Notes: generated from the sequence alone by a model not told the origin. DNA of 64,000 bases from Cellulophaga sp. HaHaR_3_176 (GCF_019021925.1 NZ_CP058990.1:550001-614000); one strand, 5' to 3'; counted from the first letter of the stretch, positions 8,037 to 17,778 are shown. Program-made: numbers and translations.

Positions 8037-8582
8037 ATGGATTTTGTAAAAGGAGATAGAGTAGAGGCAATGGATGATACTATAACAGGTGTTATTGAAA
8101 AAATAGATGGTACTACAATCATGGTTTTGAGTGATGATGGTTTTTTGATTAAATATTTGCCATCAGAACTTATTAAAATTGTAGACGATAGAAATTTAAC
8201 GGTTACTAATTATGAAGTAGCTAAGATTAAATCTGAAAAAGCTCAAGGAAAGAGAAAAAATACGCCAGTTGTAAAACCAAAAGAAAGAACGGCTCCTAAA
8301 ATGGAAGTAGATCTTCATATTCATCAATTAGTACCTTCTAAAAGGGGAATGTCAAATTATGACATTTTAAATATACAGTTAGATACAGCAAAAAGACAAC
8401 TTAACTTTGCGATCAGTAAAAAAATACAAAAAATAGTTTTTATACACGGCGTAGGCGAAGGTGTTTTAAAAGAAGAACTTCGTTACTTATTTGGCAGGTA
8501 TGATAATGTAAAGCATTATGATGCAGATTACCAGAAATATGGTTTAGGAGCTACTGAAGTTTATATTTTTCAGAATTTTTAA
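8037..8582 (+). CDS. Smr domain-containing protein
   Basis: I choose the ATG at 8037 (MDFVKGDRVEAMDD), which gives 181 residues; a TTG at 7998 would lie inside the previous gene. The N-terminal part (about 1-60) looks like a small beta-rich, KOW/SH3-like domain. The C-terminal part is a Smr domain, with VDLHIHQL at about 105-112 and HGVGEGVLKEELRYLF at about 146-161. Smr domains, first known from MutS2, can be nucleases or nucleic-acid binding modules. This stand-alone form is common in Bacteroidota; its substrate is unknown. Its last 4 nt overlap the convergent lipoprotein gene. Confidence 0.85.
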   Translation: MDFVKGDRVEAMDDTITGVIEKIDGTTIMVLSDDGFLIKYLPSELIKIVDDRNLTVTNYEVAKIKSEKAQGKRKNTPVVKPKERTAPKMEVDLHIHQLVPSKRGMSNYDILNIQLDTAKRQLNFAISKKIQKIVFIHGVGEGVLKEELRYLFGRYDNVKHYDADYQKYGLGATEVYIFQNF

Positions 8583-9085
8583 CTTGTTGTAATAGTACCA
8601 AACTCGTCAATAGTTAAATCCGTAATTCTTTGCCCTTGAGATGTGTCTAAGGTGATATCTATAATTTCTATAGTATGTTCAAAACTACCTTCTGTTGTAT
8701 CTGATAAAACTGTAGTAATTTTAAGAGTACCTTTTGATGCAACAATTTCATCAATAACAGTTGGTGTAATTGGAGGAATATCATCACAGAAGTAATTACT
8801 GGTAGCTGCGTCAGAAAAAATTCGATAAATTAAAGTAGTATCAGTACTGTCAGTAATTTCTACCTCAATTACACCTTCTTCGTTTTTAAGAACATTAGCA
8901 GCTAAATCTATTATTAATGCTTGATTATCATTTAATTTAAACAAAGTGTTTTGAGTAGTAATAGATACTGTGTTACATGTTTGTACAGTGACAATACTAT
9001 TAAAATCTAAAGTTTCTATTTGCAAATCTCCATCATCACAACCAAAAAATAAAGGACAAATTAAAAGTAAAAACAATTTTTTCAT
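8579..9085 (-). CDS. Hypothetical lipoprotein
   Basis: A 168-residue protein with a short signal peptide ending in the lipobox LFFGC (lipidated Cys16) and then acidic DDGD, so it is probably anchored in the envelope. The mature part is acidic, Thr- and Ile-rich, and probably beta-sandwich-like. I do not recognise a family. It resembles the DUF6452-type lipoprotein of this window in style, though not clearly in sequence. A perfect -7 box, TAACTTTG on the minus strand (9140-9147), would give a 50-nt leader. Confidence 0.65.
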   Translation of the reverse strand: MKKLFLLLICPLFFGCDDGDLQIETLDFNSIVTVQTCNTVSITTQNTLFKLNDNQALIIDLAANVLKNEEGVIEVEITDSTDTTLIYRIFSDAATSNYFCDDIPPITPTVIDEIVASKGTLKITTVLSDTTEGSFEHTIEIIDITLDTSQGQRITDLTIDEFGTITTS

Positions 9086-9139
9086 TTATAAATTTATTTT
9101 TGGTGTCTGATAAATAATAATTTATTTTTAATACTTCTC

Positions 9140-9147
9140 CAAAGTTA
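9140..9147 (-). promoter_or_regulatory. -7 promoter box (TAACTTTG) for the lipoprotein gene
   Basis: Exact TAnnTTTG match on the minus strand, about 54 nt before the ATG at 9085. No TTG is found at the -33 distance. Confidence 0.4.
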
Positions 9148-9213
9148 CAAGAATTAGGATTGATATTCCTAGAGGTTTATCTTCATTTTATGAAAAATTA
9201 ACTTTATTTCAAT

Positions 9214-9221
9214 TAATTTTG
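9214..9221 (+). promoter_or_regulatory. -7 promoter box (TAATTTTG) for the cysteine desulfurase gene
   Basis: Exact TAnnTTTG match 23 nt before the ATG at 9245, giving a leader of about 20 nt. Confidence 0.5.
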
Positions 9222-9244
9222 TGTCTTATTAGATTTCAAATTTC

Positions 9245-10393
9245 ATGCAAAAAATTTATTTAGATAATGCTGCAACTACAAAAGTTAGAGCATCTGTAAT
9301 TGAAAAGATGCAAATTGCTTTAGCTGAAAGTTATGGTAACCCATCATCTACTCATACATTTGGCAGGTCAGCAAAAACAGCTATTGAAAAAACTAGAAAA
9401 ATTATAGCAAAACTAATAAATGCTCATCCTTCAGAAATAATTTTCACATCTGGCGGAACAGAGGCAGATAATATGATACTTCGTTGTGCAGTTCGTGATT
9501 TAGGGGTGCGTACAATTATTACCTCTAAAATTGAGCATCATGCTGTTTTACACACCGTAGAAGATTTAGAAAAAGAGCATGGTATAAGTATAGAATATGT
9601 TGCATTAGATGAATTTGGTAACCCTGATTTAGAAAATTTAGAATTTTTATTGAAAAAAGATGATTCTAAAAAATTAGTAAGTTTAATGCATATTAATAAT
9701 GAAATAGGAAATGTTTTAGATATTGATGCTGTTTCTCATTTATGTGGCGAAAATGGAGCACTATTTCATTCAGATACAGTACAATCATTAGGTCATTTTG
9801 CTTTTGATGTTCAAAAAATAAAGGCTGATTTTTTAACAGCTGCAGCTCATAAGTTTCATGGACCAAAAGGAGTTGGTTTTGCTTATATTAAAAGAAACAT
9901 AGGTTTAAAAGCATTACTGTCTGGTGGTTCACAAGAGCGTGGTTTTAGAGCTGGTACAGAGCCTTTTCATAATATAATAGGTTTAGAAGAAGCTTTTGTG
10001 AAAGCTTATGAAAACTTAGATGAAGAAAGAGCTTATATATTAGACTTGAAATCTTATTTTATCAAAAATTTACAAAAAGCGTTACCAGGAGTCGAGTTTA
10101 ATGGCCATTCTGGTAATTTAGAAAAAAGCACATACACATTAGTAAATGTCAGATTACCTTTTGATCAAAAGAAATCTCTAATGTTATTATTTCAGTTAGA
10201 TATAAAAGGTATTGCTTGCTCTAAAGGTAGTGCTTGCCAATCTGGCAGCGATTTAGGATCACACGTATTAACACAAATATTAAATGCTGAAGAGATGAAA
10301 AAACCTTCTATTCGATTTTCGTTCTCTAAATACACAACAAAGCAAGAATTGGATTATGTAATTAATGAGCTAAAGATTTTCTCAGAAAATTAA
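9245..10393 (+). CDS. Cysteine desulfurase (NifS/IscS family)
   Basis: A 382-residue fold-type I PLP enzyme that takes sulfur from cysteine as an enzyme persulfide for Fe-S clusters or tRNA thiolation. Visible features are the N-terminal YLDNAATT (5-12), the PLP-stacking His in EHHAVLH (about 97-103), the Schiff-base Lys203 in AAHKFHGPKG, and the active-site loop GIACSKGSACQSG with catalytic Cys331 and a second Cys325. The short loop fits the class I (IscS/NifS) group rather than SufS. No isc or suf partner lies next to it. mnmA, which uses such sulfur, is in the same window at 38370 but not linked in an operon. Confidence 0.9.
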   Translation: MQKIYLDNAATTKVRASVIEKMQIALAESYGNPSSTHTFGRSAKTAIEKTRKIIAKLINAHPSEIIFTSGGTEADNMILRCAVRDLGVRTIITSKIEHHAVLHTVEDLEKEHGISIEYVALDEFGNPDLENLEFLLKKDDSKKLVSLMHINNEIGNVLDIDAVSHLCGENGALFHSDTVQSLGHFAFDVQKIKADFLTAAAHKFHGPKGVGFAYIKRNIGLKALLSGGSQERGFRAGTEPFHNIIGLEEAFVKAYENLDEERAYILDLKSYFIKNLQKALPGVEFNGHSGNLEKSTYTLVNVRLPFDQKKSLMLLFQLDIKGIACSKGSACQSGSDLGSHVLTQILNAEEMKKPSIRFSFSKYTTKQELDYVINELKIFSEN

Positions 10394-10394
10394 T

Positions 10395-11048
10395 TTAGTT
10401 TCCTTTTCTGCTTTTTAAAGATTCTCTATCATAAGGAAATTTTTTAGTAGCTTGTTTCATCATCAATTCAATTAAATCTTGTGTGTTTTTGCCAGATTTT
10501 TTATTTATTTTCTTTTCGTAACGCCATAAAAGTTTACTGGTTTCGCCATCACTAATTTTTATTCCGATTCGGCCATAATCAGCATCAACTAAAATATAAT
10601 CTATAAAACTAAAATCAGAAGCGATACCATCTGATAGCAAAACATTTAAATCAATATTGCCACTAATAATACCATCAACATTTAATATTTTACAAAGTTC
10701 TTTTATACTATAGATATCAATATTACCATAGTTGATATCGTTTTGAGCTAAAATAGCATTAGTATTTTTTGTATTTTGAAACTCTACAGAAAATTTCTTT
10801 TTCTTTTTTCTTTTTGAAAAATAGATTTCTAAAGCATCTTGTACAGCGTAACCCTCTTTCTGTTCTAATATCTTTTTCTCTTCTTTTGATATAGATTTTT
10901 CTAAATCTAAATGTGTAAAAAAAGGAAGTATAGCTAGTACTTTATGATCTTTAGAAAGGTTATCAAACTTTGGGCTCTCGTATATGTTTTTCTGTGAAAA
11001 AGTTAAAGTAGCAATTAAAAGAAAGATTGATGTAATTACATTTTTCAT
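10395..11048 (-). CDS. Hypothetical secreted protein with a VLAILPF motif
   Basis: A 217-residue protein with a signal peptide (MKNVITSIFLLIATLTFSQ). The motif KVLAILPF (about 36-43) and the layout, with a later NVDGIISGNIDL, recall the nucleotide-binding-like fold of CsgG/DUF799-type envelope lipoproteins, but here no lipobox Cys is seen and the similarity is weak. It is the last gene of the minus operon with the M23 peptidase and the TonB-dependent receptor (10 nt after the latter). A role in the same envelope process is an inference from position. Confidence 0.6.
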   Translation of the reverse strand: MKNVITSIFLLIATLTFSQKNIYESPKFDNLSKDHKVLAILPFFTHLDLEKSISKEEKKILEQKEGYAVQDALEIYFSKRKKKKKFSVEFQNTKNTNAILAQNDINYGNIDIYSIKELCKILNVDGIISGNIDLNVLLSDGIASDFSFIDYILVDADYGRIGIKISDGETSKLLWRYEKKINKKSGKNTQDLIELMMKQATKKFPYDRESLKSRKGN

Positions 11049-11058
11049 TTTTACGTAT

Positions 11059-13506
11059 CTATAGGCGCATGCGAATTCTTAAATTTAGAATACGGCTTGT
11101 TAAATAATTAGGCACTGCAAATTGCTGCTTTGTATCAATATCTCTAACCCATGTGTTTGTTATAGAGTTTTGATTGTTGAAGATGTTGAAAATTTCGAAA
11201 CCTCCAGAAAGTTCTTTAAAACTATTTAGCCAACTATTTTTTAATGCTTTTTTGTTTTCGCCTACAAAAGTATATGAAATTCCTAAATCTGCGCGTTTAT
11301 AATCTCTTAATCTTGATTGAAAATTGTATGGATCGGCATAATTAGGAGATCCACTTGGTAAACCTGTATTATAAACTAAATTTAAATGCATTTTTACATC
11401 AGGTATTGTTGGAATATAATCTTGAAAAAGAATAGCAAATTTCAGTCTTTGATCTGTTGGTCTAGATATAAAACCTCTATTAGAGCTATTTTCTTCAGTT
11501 TTTAAATACCCAATGCTTATCCAGGATTCTGTGCCAGGTACAAACGCTCCATTCATTCTAAATTCAGCTCCATAAGCATATGCTTTTGCATCATTATTAG
11601 CGACATACCTAATACGCACATCTTCTACGGTATAGGTGTTTACATTTGTTAAGTGTTTATAATATAATTCACTTGTGAGTTTAAATGGACTATCCCACAT
11701 TTTAAAACTATATTCATTGCTTAATACAGCGTGTATGGCTCTCTGTGCTTTTACATCTGTATTAATAGTACCAAAAGTATTTCTAAACTCTCGATAAAAA
11801 GGGGGCTGATGATATATACCTAAAGCTAGTTTAAAAAATAAATCTTTTTTCCAATCTGGTTTAATCGCAAACTGTGCTCTTGGACTTATAACAGGATTTG
11901 AATTACCTTTTTCATCAAAATTTGAAGTGGACCAAAATTGACTTCTAACACCAATATTATAATAAATATCGTGTGTATTCCATTGTGTTTGTTTACTGAA
12001 CTGTACAAATGCAGAAAACCTATCGGTTTTGATATTATTTATAGCATTGCTGCTTTCTAGAGCAGTCAGAGGAATATTCAAAGGTTGTTCGGGCTGGTTA
12101 TTAGAAAATTCAATGCCAGAAGGCCTAACAAAAAAACCTGTAGAATCTAAAAATTCAGATTCTCTTATTTGATCACGTACATCTTCATGGGTATATTTAA
12201 GTCCCCAGTTTATTTGATTAACACCTTTACTAAATTTTCCTTTGTGTTCTAGGTTAAAAATTAAAGCATCTAAAATATTTCTAGCTCTATTAAATTGTGT
12301 ACCTAGTTTTTTAGTAGTATTATCTTCTCCTAAATTATTTGAAACACTCACTAACTCGTATTGAGAAATTAAATCTGAAGATTCTTCTTCTATAGTGTGA
12401 TAAATAGAAGGTATAAATTTTAGAGTCACATTTTTATTAAGATTATAAGTAGTTTTTAAAGCTCCAGAAAGAGATTGATATGTATTCTGTTCCTTACCTG
12501 CGTAAAATATAGAAAGTGACCTTGGATCATTGAGTGTTCCGAAATTTGTTTTTCTAGTTTTTGGTTCGTTTAAGTAATTGTTAACCGAAGCATTACCTAA
12601 AAAATCAATATTTATTTTTTTTGAAAATTGATAACTTTCATAGGTTTGAATATCAAAAAACCTCGGTTTTACATTTGTAATTGTTTCTTGGCTATTTATA
12701 AATAAACTATTGTCTCTATAACGAACACCTGTAATTGTGCTTAATTTTTTATTTTTAGAACTAGTTTCTACAGTTACACTAGCGCCAATTAAACTGGCAT
12801 CAACATTTAAACCAAAAGAGCTTGGTTTTTTATAGGTTATATCTAAAACAGACGAAAGCTTGTCTCCATATTTAGCTTGAAACCCTCCTGAAGAAAAATT
12901 AACTTTCTGAGTCATATCGCTATTTATAAAACTTAAACCTTCTTGCTGACCAGAACGTACTAAAAAAGGGCGATAAACTTCAACTTCATTAACATAAACA
13001 AGGTTTTCATCATAATTTCCACCTCTTACATTATACTGGGTACTTAATTCGTTATTTGATGATACACTTGGTAATAATTTTAAAATATTCTCTACACCTG
13101 CATTTGCTCCAGGTATGTTTCTAATAATATTAGGTTGAATAGTATTAATAGTGTTAGCTATTTTAGAGCCATTAGCTGTTATTGTAATTTCGCCAATTTG
13201 AGTAACTTTTGATTTTAAAACAGGATTAAACTCAAAACTCTCGTTAGTAGATAGTGTAAGTTTTTTTAATATAATGTTTTCATGTCCTAAATGAGAAAAA
13301 GTTACTGTAATTTCTTGATCGGCAGCAACTTCTAAAAAATAAAAACCATTACTGTCAGAAATACTGCCGGTTGTTGCGGTACTAATATTTGTGTTAGGTA
13401 CAGGTAGGTTTTCTTCATCTAAAATAACCCCAGTAATAATAGCATTTTGAGCGGCTAGTATCGTTGGGAAAAATAATAGAATAAATAATTTAAAAAACTT
13501 CAACAT
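11059..13506 (-). CDS. TonB-dependent receptor with carboxypeptidase-regulatory-like domain
   Basis: An 815-residue outer-membrane protein. After the signal peptide (cleavage near ILAAQ) comes a carboxypeptidase-like beta-sandwich (about 20-100: ITGVILDEENLPVPNTNIS), then a plug domain (about 120-225; RGGNYDENLVYVNEVEVYRP), then a beta-barrel ending in the typical LRIRMRL. Such receptors import substrates or move outer-membrane components using TonB energy. No SusD partner is nearby, so a glycan locus is not suggested. It starts directly after the stop of the M23 peptidase gene, a coupling that suggests joint action at the envelope. The substrate is unknown. Confidence 0.88.
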   Translation of the reverse strand: MLKFFKLFILLFFPTILAAQNAIITGVILDEENLPVPNTNISTATTGSISDSNGFYFLEVAADQEITVTFSHLGHENIILKKLTLSTNESFEFNPVLKSKVTQIGEITITANGSKIANTINTIQPNIIRNIPGANAGVENILKLLPSVSSNNELSTQYNVRGGNYDENLVYVNEVEVYRPFLVRSGQQEGLSFINSDMTQKVNFSSGGFQAKYGDKLSSVLDITYKKPSSFGLNVDASLIGASVTVETSSKNKKLSTITGVRYRDNSLFINSQETITNVKPRFFDIQTYESYQFSKKINIDFLGNASVNNYLNEPKTRKTNFGTLNDPRSLSIFYAGKEQNTYQSLSGALKTTYNLNKNVTLKFIPSIYHTIEEESSDLISQYELVSVSNNLGEDNTTKKLGTQFNRARNILDALIFNLEHKGKFSKGVNQINWGLKYTHEDVRDQIRESEFLDSTGFFVRPSGIEFSNNQPEQPLNIPLTALESSNAINNIKTDRFSAFVQFSKQTQWNTHDIYYNIGVRSQFWSTSNFDEKGNSNPVISPRAQFAIKPDWKKDLFFKLALGIYHQPPFYREFRNTFGTINTDVKAQRAIHAVLSNEYSFKMWDSPFKLTSELYYKHLTNVNTYTVEDVRIRYVANNDAKAYAYGAEFRMNGAFVPGTESWISIGYLKTEENSSNRGFISRPTDQRLKFAILFQDYIPTIPDVKMHLNLVYNTGLPSGSPNYADPYNFQSRLRDYKRADLGISYTFVGENKKALKNSWLNSFKELSGGFEIFNIFNNQNSITNTWVRDIDTKQQFAVPNYLTSRILNLRIRMRL

Positions 13507-15198
13507 TTATTTTCTAAAGAAAGTACTCTTAAAGGTAGTACTATTACCAACATTATCGGTAACAATAAGTTCTAGATTACATTCTTTTTCATTTAAAATA
13601 TTAGAGTCAAAATTATAGGTAAGTGTATTTTTTTTAGATTCATACTCCATTAAAATCCATTTTCCATTTAAGGTTGCAGAGTAGGTATCTATACCACTTA
13701 AGTCATCTGTAATTTCTACACTAAGGTAATTGTAGTTACTCAACCATTGCTTCTCTTTAAAGTTCTTAGCACGCACTTTAGGAGCAATTGTATCTTTAGC
13801 AAGTGTAAAAGTACCTAGGTATCTAGTTCGTGTAGAAAATGTTGTTCCTCTTCTGTAAGTTGATTCGTAGCTAGGTTCTAATCGGCTATTTAATCGTGCA
13901 ATAAATAATTTTTTAAGATCCTCTTTTGGGTATTTAGATACATCAAATGATATGGTAAAGTTTTTATGAGCAGGTGTAGAGCTATCATGTATTTTAACAG
14001 TGTCAGCACCTTTTTCTAAATCGATATAAAAATCGTTGTAAAAGATATTGGCAGGAAAATAAACTTGAGCTATTCCTAAATCATATGTATTTGGTTTTTT
14101 AGCAACTAAATAATTATCTGTCTTTTTATCTTTTTTATCAATTTTTAAAACTTCTTTTTTCCCTTCAACAGGTATTATAACTTTAGTTGTGTTACCATGA
14201 AAATCTTTTAGAAGTAACTCTACCGAGTAACTTAAGCCTTCAGTTACATCAATTTTACCGTCGTTATATAATTCTTTGTAGATACTTAATTTGTTGCTAG
14301 GGTCTTTATACAGTTTTTGAATTCTTTGACGAAATCTCGCATAATGGCTATAATCTATTAATGTATTGATATATCTAGATTCGCCGAAAGAAAAACTCTC
14401 AAGGTCATAATTGGTATATGTTTTTCCATTTACAATTTGTTCAACTTTATATAAGCCATTTTTGTTAGCGGCCATATCTTGTCTGTCATAAGAGTTTACT
14501 CCAAAGCCAATAGTTCCGGTAGCATATACTTTATCCGCTAAAAAAGTACCATCACTTTGTTTTGTAAAATTAAGCGCTACTTTTTGGTTGCTTTGGTTTA
14601 CAATACTATTATCTGTTAATGGATAAGTATATAAATTAAGTAAAATAGGATCTAGAGCGTCTCTAACTTCTAAACCATATAATAGCGGATTTGTTGGTTT
14701 TTCGGTAACGCTACTACGTATTTCAAAATGTAAATGAGGCCCGCCAGAACCACCAGTATTACCAGTGTATGCAATTACTTGACCTTTTTCTACTTTTAGC
14801 TCGCCAAAATCAGGAAAAACCTCTATTTCGTACGCTTTTTTGTTATACTGTATCTTTTTTACATATTCTTCTATCTCAGGTCCAAATTTTTGCAAATGAC
14901 CGTAAACAGAAGTGTGTCCGCTAGGGTGAGCAATGTACAAAACTTTACCATAACCATATAAAGAAACTTTTATTCTGGTAATTGTACCATCGGCAATAGC
15001 GTACGTTTTTAAACCTTCACGTTGTTGTGTTTTAATATCTACACCTGAATGAAAGTGATTACTTCTTAACTCACCAAAGGTGCCAGATAACACAAGGGGT
15101 ATATCTAAAGGAGATCTAAAAATTTCTTTTGAGTATTTTTCTTGAGCTGTAATTGTTAAAGAAAATAACAATAGGAAACCAAATATGGCTTTTTTCAT
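13507..15198 (-). CDS. Exported M23 (LytM-type) peptidase
   Basis: A 563-residue protein with a signal peptide (to about residue 19) and a LytM/M23 domain at about 30-165. Zinc ligands are visible: H50 and D54 in HSGVDIKTQ and H157 in PHLHFEI, with GHL at about 100-102. M23 enzymes cut peptidoglycan cross-bridges. The long C-terminal part (about 190-563) is beta-rich with Ig-like segments (for example DDLSGIDTYSATLNG) and is probably a binding or scaffold region. It is the first gene of an operon with a TonB-dependent receptor. All metal ligands are present, so it should be active. Confidence 0.88.
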   Translation of the reverse strand: MKKAIFGFLLLFSLTITAQEKYSKEIFRSPLDIPLVLSGTFGELRSNHFHSGVDIKTQQREGLKTYAIADGTITRIKVSLYGYGKVLYIAHPSGHTSVYGHLQKFGPEIEEYVKKIQYNKKAYEIEVFPDFGELKVEKGQVIAYTGNTGGSGGPHLHFEIRSSVTEKPTNPLLYGLEVRDALDPILLNLYTYPLTDNSIVNQSNQKVALNFTKQSDGTFLADKVYATGTIGFGVNSYDRQDMAANKNGLYKVEQIVNGKTYTNYDLESFSFGESRYINTLIDYSHYARFRQRIQKLYKDPSNKLSIYKELYNDGKIDVTEGLSYSVELLLKDFHGNTTKVIIPVEGKKEVLKIDKKDKKTDNYLVAKKPNTYDLGIAQVYFPANIFYNDFYIDLEKGADTVKIHDSSTPAHKNFTISFDVSKYPKEDLKKLFIARLNSRLEPSYESTYRRGTTFSTRTRYLGTFTLAKDTIAPKVRAKNFKEKQWLSNYNYLSVEITDDLSGIDTYSATLNGKWILMEYESKKNTLTYNFDSNILNEKECNLELIVTDNVGNSTTFKSTFFRK

Positions 15199-15333
15199 AA
15201 TAAAACGTACTTATACTGCGAAAGTAATTAATACAAATTAAAATTTAAAAACAATCGAGTGTAAATAAAATAAGAATTGAATACCAATTTTGGCTTTAAT
15301 GAATTTTAAAAAAAAAGAATATTTAAAAAAGAA

Positions 15334-15364
15334 TTGGGAAGTCTTAATATCTGTGTTAACTTTG
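15334..15364 (+). promoter_or_regulatory. Promoter of the ZapB-like/zapA operon
   Basis: TTG at 15334-15336, a 20-nt spacer and TAACTTTG at 15357-15364. This closely fits the Bacteroidota consensus TTG-N19-TAnnTTTG and predicts a leader of about 21 nt before the ATG at 15389. Confidence 0.7.
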
Positions 15365-15388
15365 TGTAAAATGCATTGATGTTTGCAT

Positions 15389-15679
15389 ATGAGTGAATTA
15401 GTAGAAATAGTAGATTCTTTAGAAAACAAAATAAGCAAGCTGTTACACAAAGTAGAGCTGTTACAGCAGGCTAATACTAGGTTAGAAGAAGAGCTTACGG
15501 TTGTTAAGAGTGATCATGGCAATACTAGAGATTCGCTTGTTGGTTGGGAAGAAAAATATAATTCTTTGAAACTAGCAAATTCGATGCTGGGTAGTAATAC
15601 GAACAAAACAGAAGCTAAGCTTAAAATAAATACATTAATCAGAGAGTTGGATTATTGCATAACGCAACTATCTGAATAA
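15389..15679 (+). CDS. ZapB-like coiled-coil protein
   Basis: A 96-residue protein. I take the ATG at 15389 (MSELVEIVDSLENKI); a TTG two codons upstream is less likely. Residues about 5-45 show heptads (LENKISKLLHKVELLQQANTRLEEEL, here only sampled) typical of a coiled coil, and the C-terminus (INTLIRELDYCITQL) is a further amphipathic helix. It ends 15 nt before zapA and shares its promoter. Bacteroidota carry such a coiled-coil protein beside zapA; a role in Z-ring organisation like ZapB is inferred from context, not from sequence identity. Confidence 0.72.
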   Translation: MSELVEIVDSLENKISKLLHKVELLQQANTRLEEELTVVKSDHGNTRDSLVGWEEKYNSLKLANSMLGSNTNKTEAKLKINTLIRELDYCITQLSE

Positions 15680-15694
15680 TACATTTACAATACA

Positions 15695-15991
15695 ATGTCT
15701 GAAAAACTCAAAATAAAGCTTTCTATCGCAGATAGGGTATATCCGTTAACGATAGATCCAAGCCAAGAAGAGGGTTTACGTAAAGCTGCTAAAAATATTG
15801 AGCAGTTAGCTAAAAATTTTGAACAGAATTATGCAGTAAGAGATAAGCAAGATGTACTGGCTATGTGTGCCTTACAATTTGCTTCGAAGATAGAACAACA
15901 TAGTATTGAACAATTAGAAGATACAACAGAGGTAACCGCTAGATTAAAAGCGTTAGACGAACTAGTATCAGATAAACTTAGTGTAAAATAA
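15695..15991 (+). CDS. zapA: Cell division protein ZapA
   Basis: A 98-residue protein with the ZapA layout: an N-terminal beta region (KLKIKLSIADRVYPLTID) followed by a helix with GLRKAAKNIEQLAKNF and a long coiled coil (about 50-95). ZapA binds FtsZ filaments and promotes their bundling at the division site. The 98-residue length is normal. Just downstream lies a 6S-like RNA, as in Proteobacteria, where ssrS follows zapA. Then comes rny. Confidence 0.88.
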   Translation: MSEKLKIKLSIADRVYPLTIDPSQEEGLRKAAKNIEQLAKNFEQNYAVRDKQDVLAMCALQFASKIEQHSIEQLEDTTEVTARLKALDELVSDKLSVK

Positions 15992-16017
15992 GTTCTTTAA
16001 AATAGATTAAATTACTA

Positions 16018-16187
16018 CCCACATTGGTGATTATTTTTGACAAACTCAACGTTAAATTGTTTAAAAAGGGTGAGTTTAGGTTGTAAAAGCAGGCCTTGTA
16101 TTCTAATAGGATCCTTGAGCAATCTGTTAGCCCTAAACTTGTTATTTTGGAGTTTGTACAAAACTTCGATCCAATGTGGGTTTTTTT
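16018..16187 (+). ncRNA. ssrS: 6S-like RNA (6S-Flavo type)
   Basis: The 163-nt core folds as one long imperfect hairpin. CCCACATTGG (16018-16027) pairs perfectly with CCAATGTGGG (16171-16180). ACAAACTC (16040-16047) pairs with GAGTTTGT (16150-16157). AGTTTAGG (16073-16080) pairs with CCTAAACT (16132-16139). Between the last two helices lies a large bubble (16048-16072 against 16140-16149), and a run of seven T follows the last arm. This is the layout of 6S RNA, which mimics an open promoter and binds RNA polymerase. A flavobacterial form, 6S-Flavo, has been described. Position after zapA supports it. The family call is by architecture and context. Confidence 0.8.
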
Positions 16188-16206
16188 ATATAAATAGGTT
16201 AAAATT

Positions 16207-17778
16207 ATGAATGATACAGCAGTACTTATAATAGCAGTAATAGTCGGTTTAGCAATTGGTTTTGCGATTGCAAAATTTATGGAAAAAGGAAGAGCTTCCA
16301 GAACAATTGCAAATGCAAAGAAAGAGGCAGACAGTATAGTTAAAGATGCTAAAGTAGAAGGAGAAAATATAAAGAAAGATAAAATATTTCAAGCTAAAGA
16401 AAAGTTTTTAGAATTAAAGGCAGAGCATGAAAAGGTTATTATTTCAAAAGATAAGAAAATTGCTGATTCAGAAAAACGAGCAAGAGATAAAGAATCACAA
16501 GTAGGTAGTGAGTTAGCTAAAAATAAAAAACTTAACGATCAGCTTGAAGATAAAATAAAAGATGTTGATTATAAAGGTGAATATTTTGATAAAAAACAAT
16601 CAGAATTAGATAAGTTACATAAAAATCAAGTACAACAGTTAGAACTTATTTCAGGGTTATCTGCTGATGATGCTAAAGGACAATTGTTAGAATCTTTAAA
16701 AGAAACGGCAAAGTCAGATGCCATGTCGTACATGCAAACGACAATGGAAGAAGCTAAATTAACGGCAGAACAAGAAGCTAAGAAAATCATTATAAATACA
16801 ATACAACGTATTGGTACTGAAGAGGCTGTTGAGAACTGTGTGTCAGTATTTAACTTAGAGTCTGATGATGTTAAAGGTAGAATTATTGGTAGAGAGGGGC
16901 GTAACATTAGAGCCTTAGAAGCTGCAACTGGGGTAGAGATTGTTGTGGATGATACTCCTGAGGCAATTATTCTTTCTTGTTTTGATTCTGTTCGTAGAGA
17001 AGTTGCTCGTTTGTCATTACATAAATTGGTTACTGATGGTCGAATTCACCCTGCTCGTATAGAAGAGATTGTAAAGAAGACAGAAAAGCAAATAGAACAA
17101 GAAATAGTAGAAATAGGAAAACGTACTGTTATTGATTTAGGTATACACGGTTTACACCCTGAACTTATTAGAGCAGTAGGTCGAATGAAATACAGATCAT
17201 CATACGGTCAAAACCTTTTACAACACTCTAGAGAAGTTGCAAAACTTTGTGGTGTTATGGCTGCAGAACTTGGTTTAAATACTAAAATGGCTAAAAGAGC
17301 AGGTTTGTTGCATGATATAGGTAAGGTACCAAATACAGAAGCAGAGATGGAAACACCACATGCTATATTAGGTATGCAATGGGCTGAAAAATATGGTGAG
17401 AAACCAGATGTTTGTAATGCTATTGGAGCTCACCATGATGAGATTGAAATGAAAAACTTAATAGCACCAATCGTTCAGGTTTGTGATGCTATTAGCGGAG
17501 CAAGACCAGGAGCTAGAAGACAAGTATTAGATTCATATATACAAAGATTAAAAGATTTAGAAGAAATAGCTTTTGGTTTTGGAGGTGTGCAAAAAGCATA
17601 TGCAATCCAAGCAGGTAGAGAATTACGTGTAATTGTTGAAAGCGAAAAAGTAACAGATGATAAAGCTGCTGAACTTTCATTTGAAATTTCTCAAAAAATA
17701 CAGACTGATATGACATATCCAGGTCAAGTAAAGGTTACTGTTATTAGAGAAACAAGAGCGGTAAATGTTGCTAAATAA
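16207..17778 (+). CDS. rny: Ribonuclease Y
   Basis: A 523-residue endoribonuclease that starts mRNA decay at the membrane. It has one N-terminal membrane helix (about 4-23), a long charged coiled coil (about 30-200), a KH RNA-binding domain ([15 protein letters not shown] from residue 224) and an HD metal-dependent phosphodiesterase domain with the His369-Asp370 pair in LLHDIGK and later AHHDE. The length is usual for the family. The mRNA may start at or run through the 6S-like RNA just upstream. A perfect-stem terminator follows. Confidence 0.95.
   Translation: MNDTAVLIIAVIVGLAIGFAIAKFMEKGRASRTIANAKKEADSIVKDAKVEGENIKKDKIFQAKEKFLELKAEHEKVIISKDKKIADSEKRARDKESQVGSELAKNKKLNDQLEDKIKDVDYKGEYFDKKQSELDKLHKNQVQQLELISGLSADDAKGQLLESLKETAKSDAMSYMQTTMEEAKLTAEQEAKKIIINTIQRIGTEEAVENCVSVFNLESDDVKGRIIGREGRNIRALEAATGVEIVVDDTPEAIILSCFDSVRREVARLSLHKLVTDGRIHPARIEEIVKKTEKQIEQEIVEIGKRTVIDLGIHGLHPELIRAVGRMKYRSSYGQNLLQHSREVAKLCGVMAAELGLNTKMAKRAGLLHDIGKVPNTEAEMETPHAILGMQWAEKYGEKPDVCNAIGAHHDEIEMKNLIAPIVQVCDAISGARPGARRQVLDSYIQRLKDLEEIAFGFGGVQKAYAIQAGRELRVIVESEKVTDDKAAELSFEISQKIQTDMTYPGQVKVTVIRETRAVNVAK

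Noticed and set aside
15238..15450. 70-codon minus-strand open frame
   Set aside because: It overlaps the promoter and 5' part of the ZapB-like gene and has Leu/Phe/Ser-rich shadow composition.
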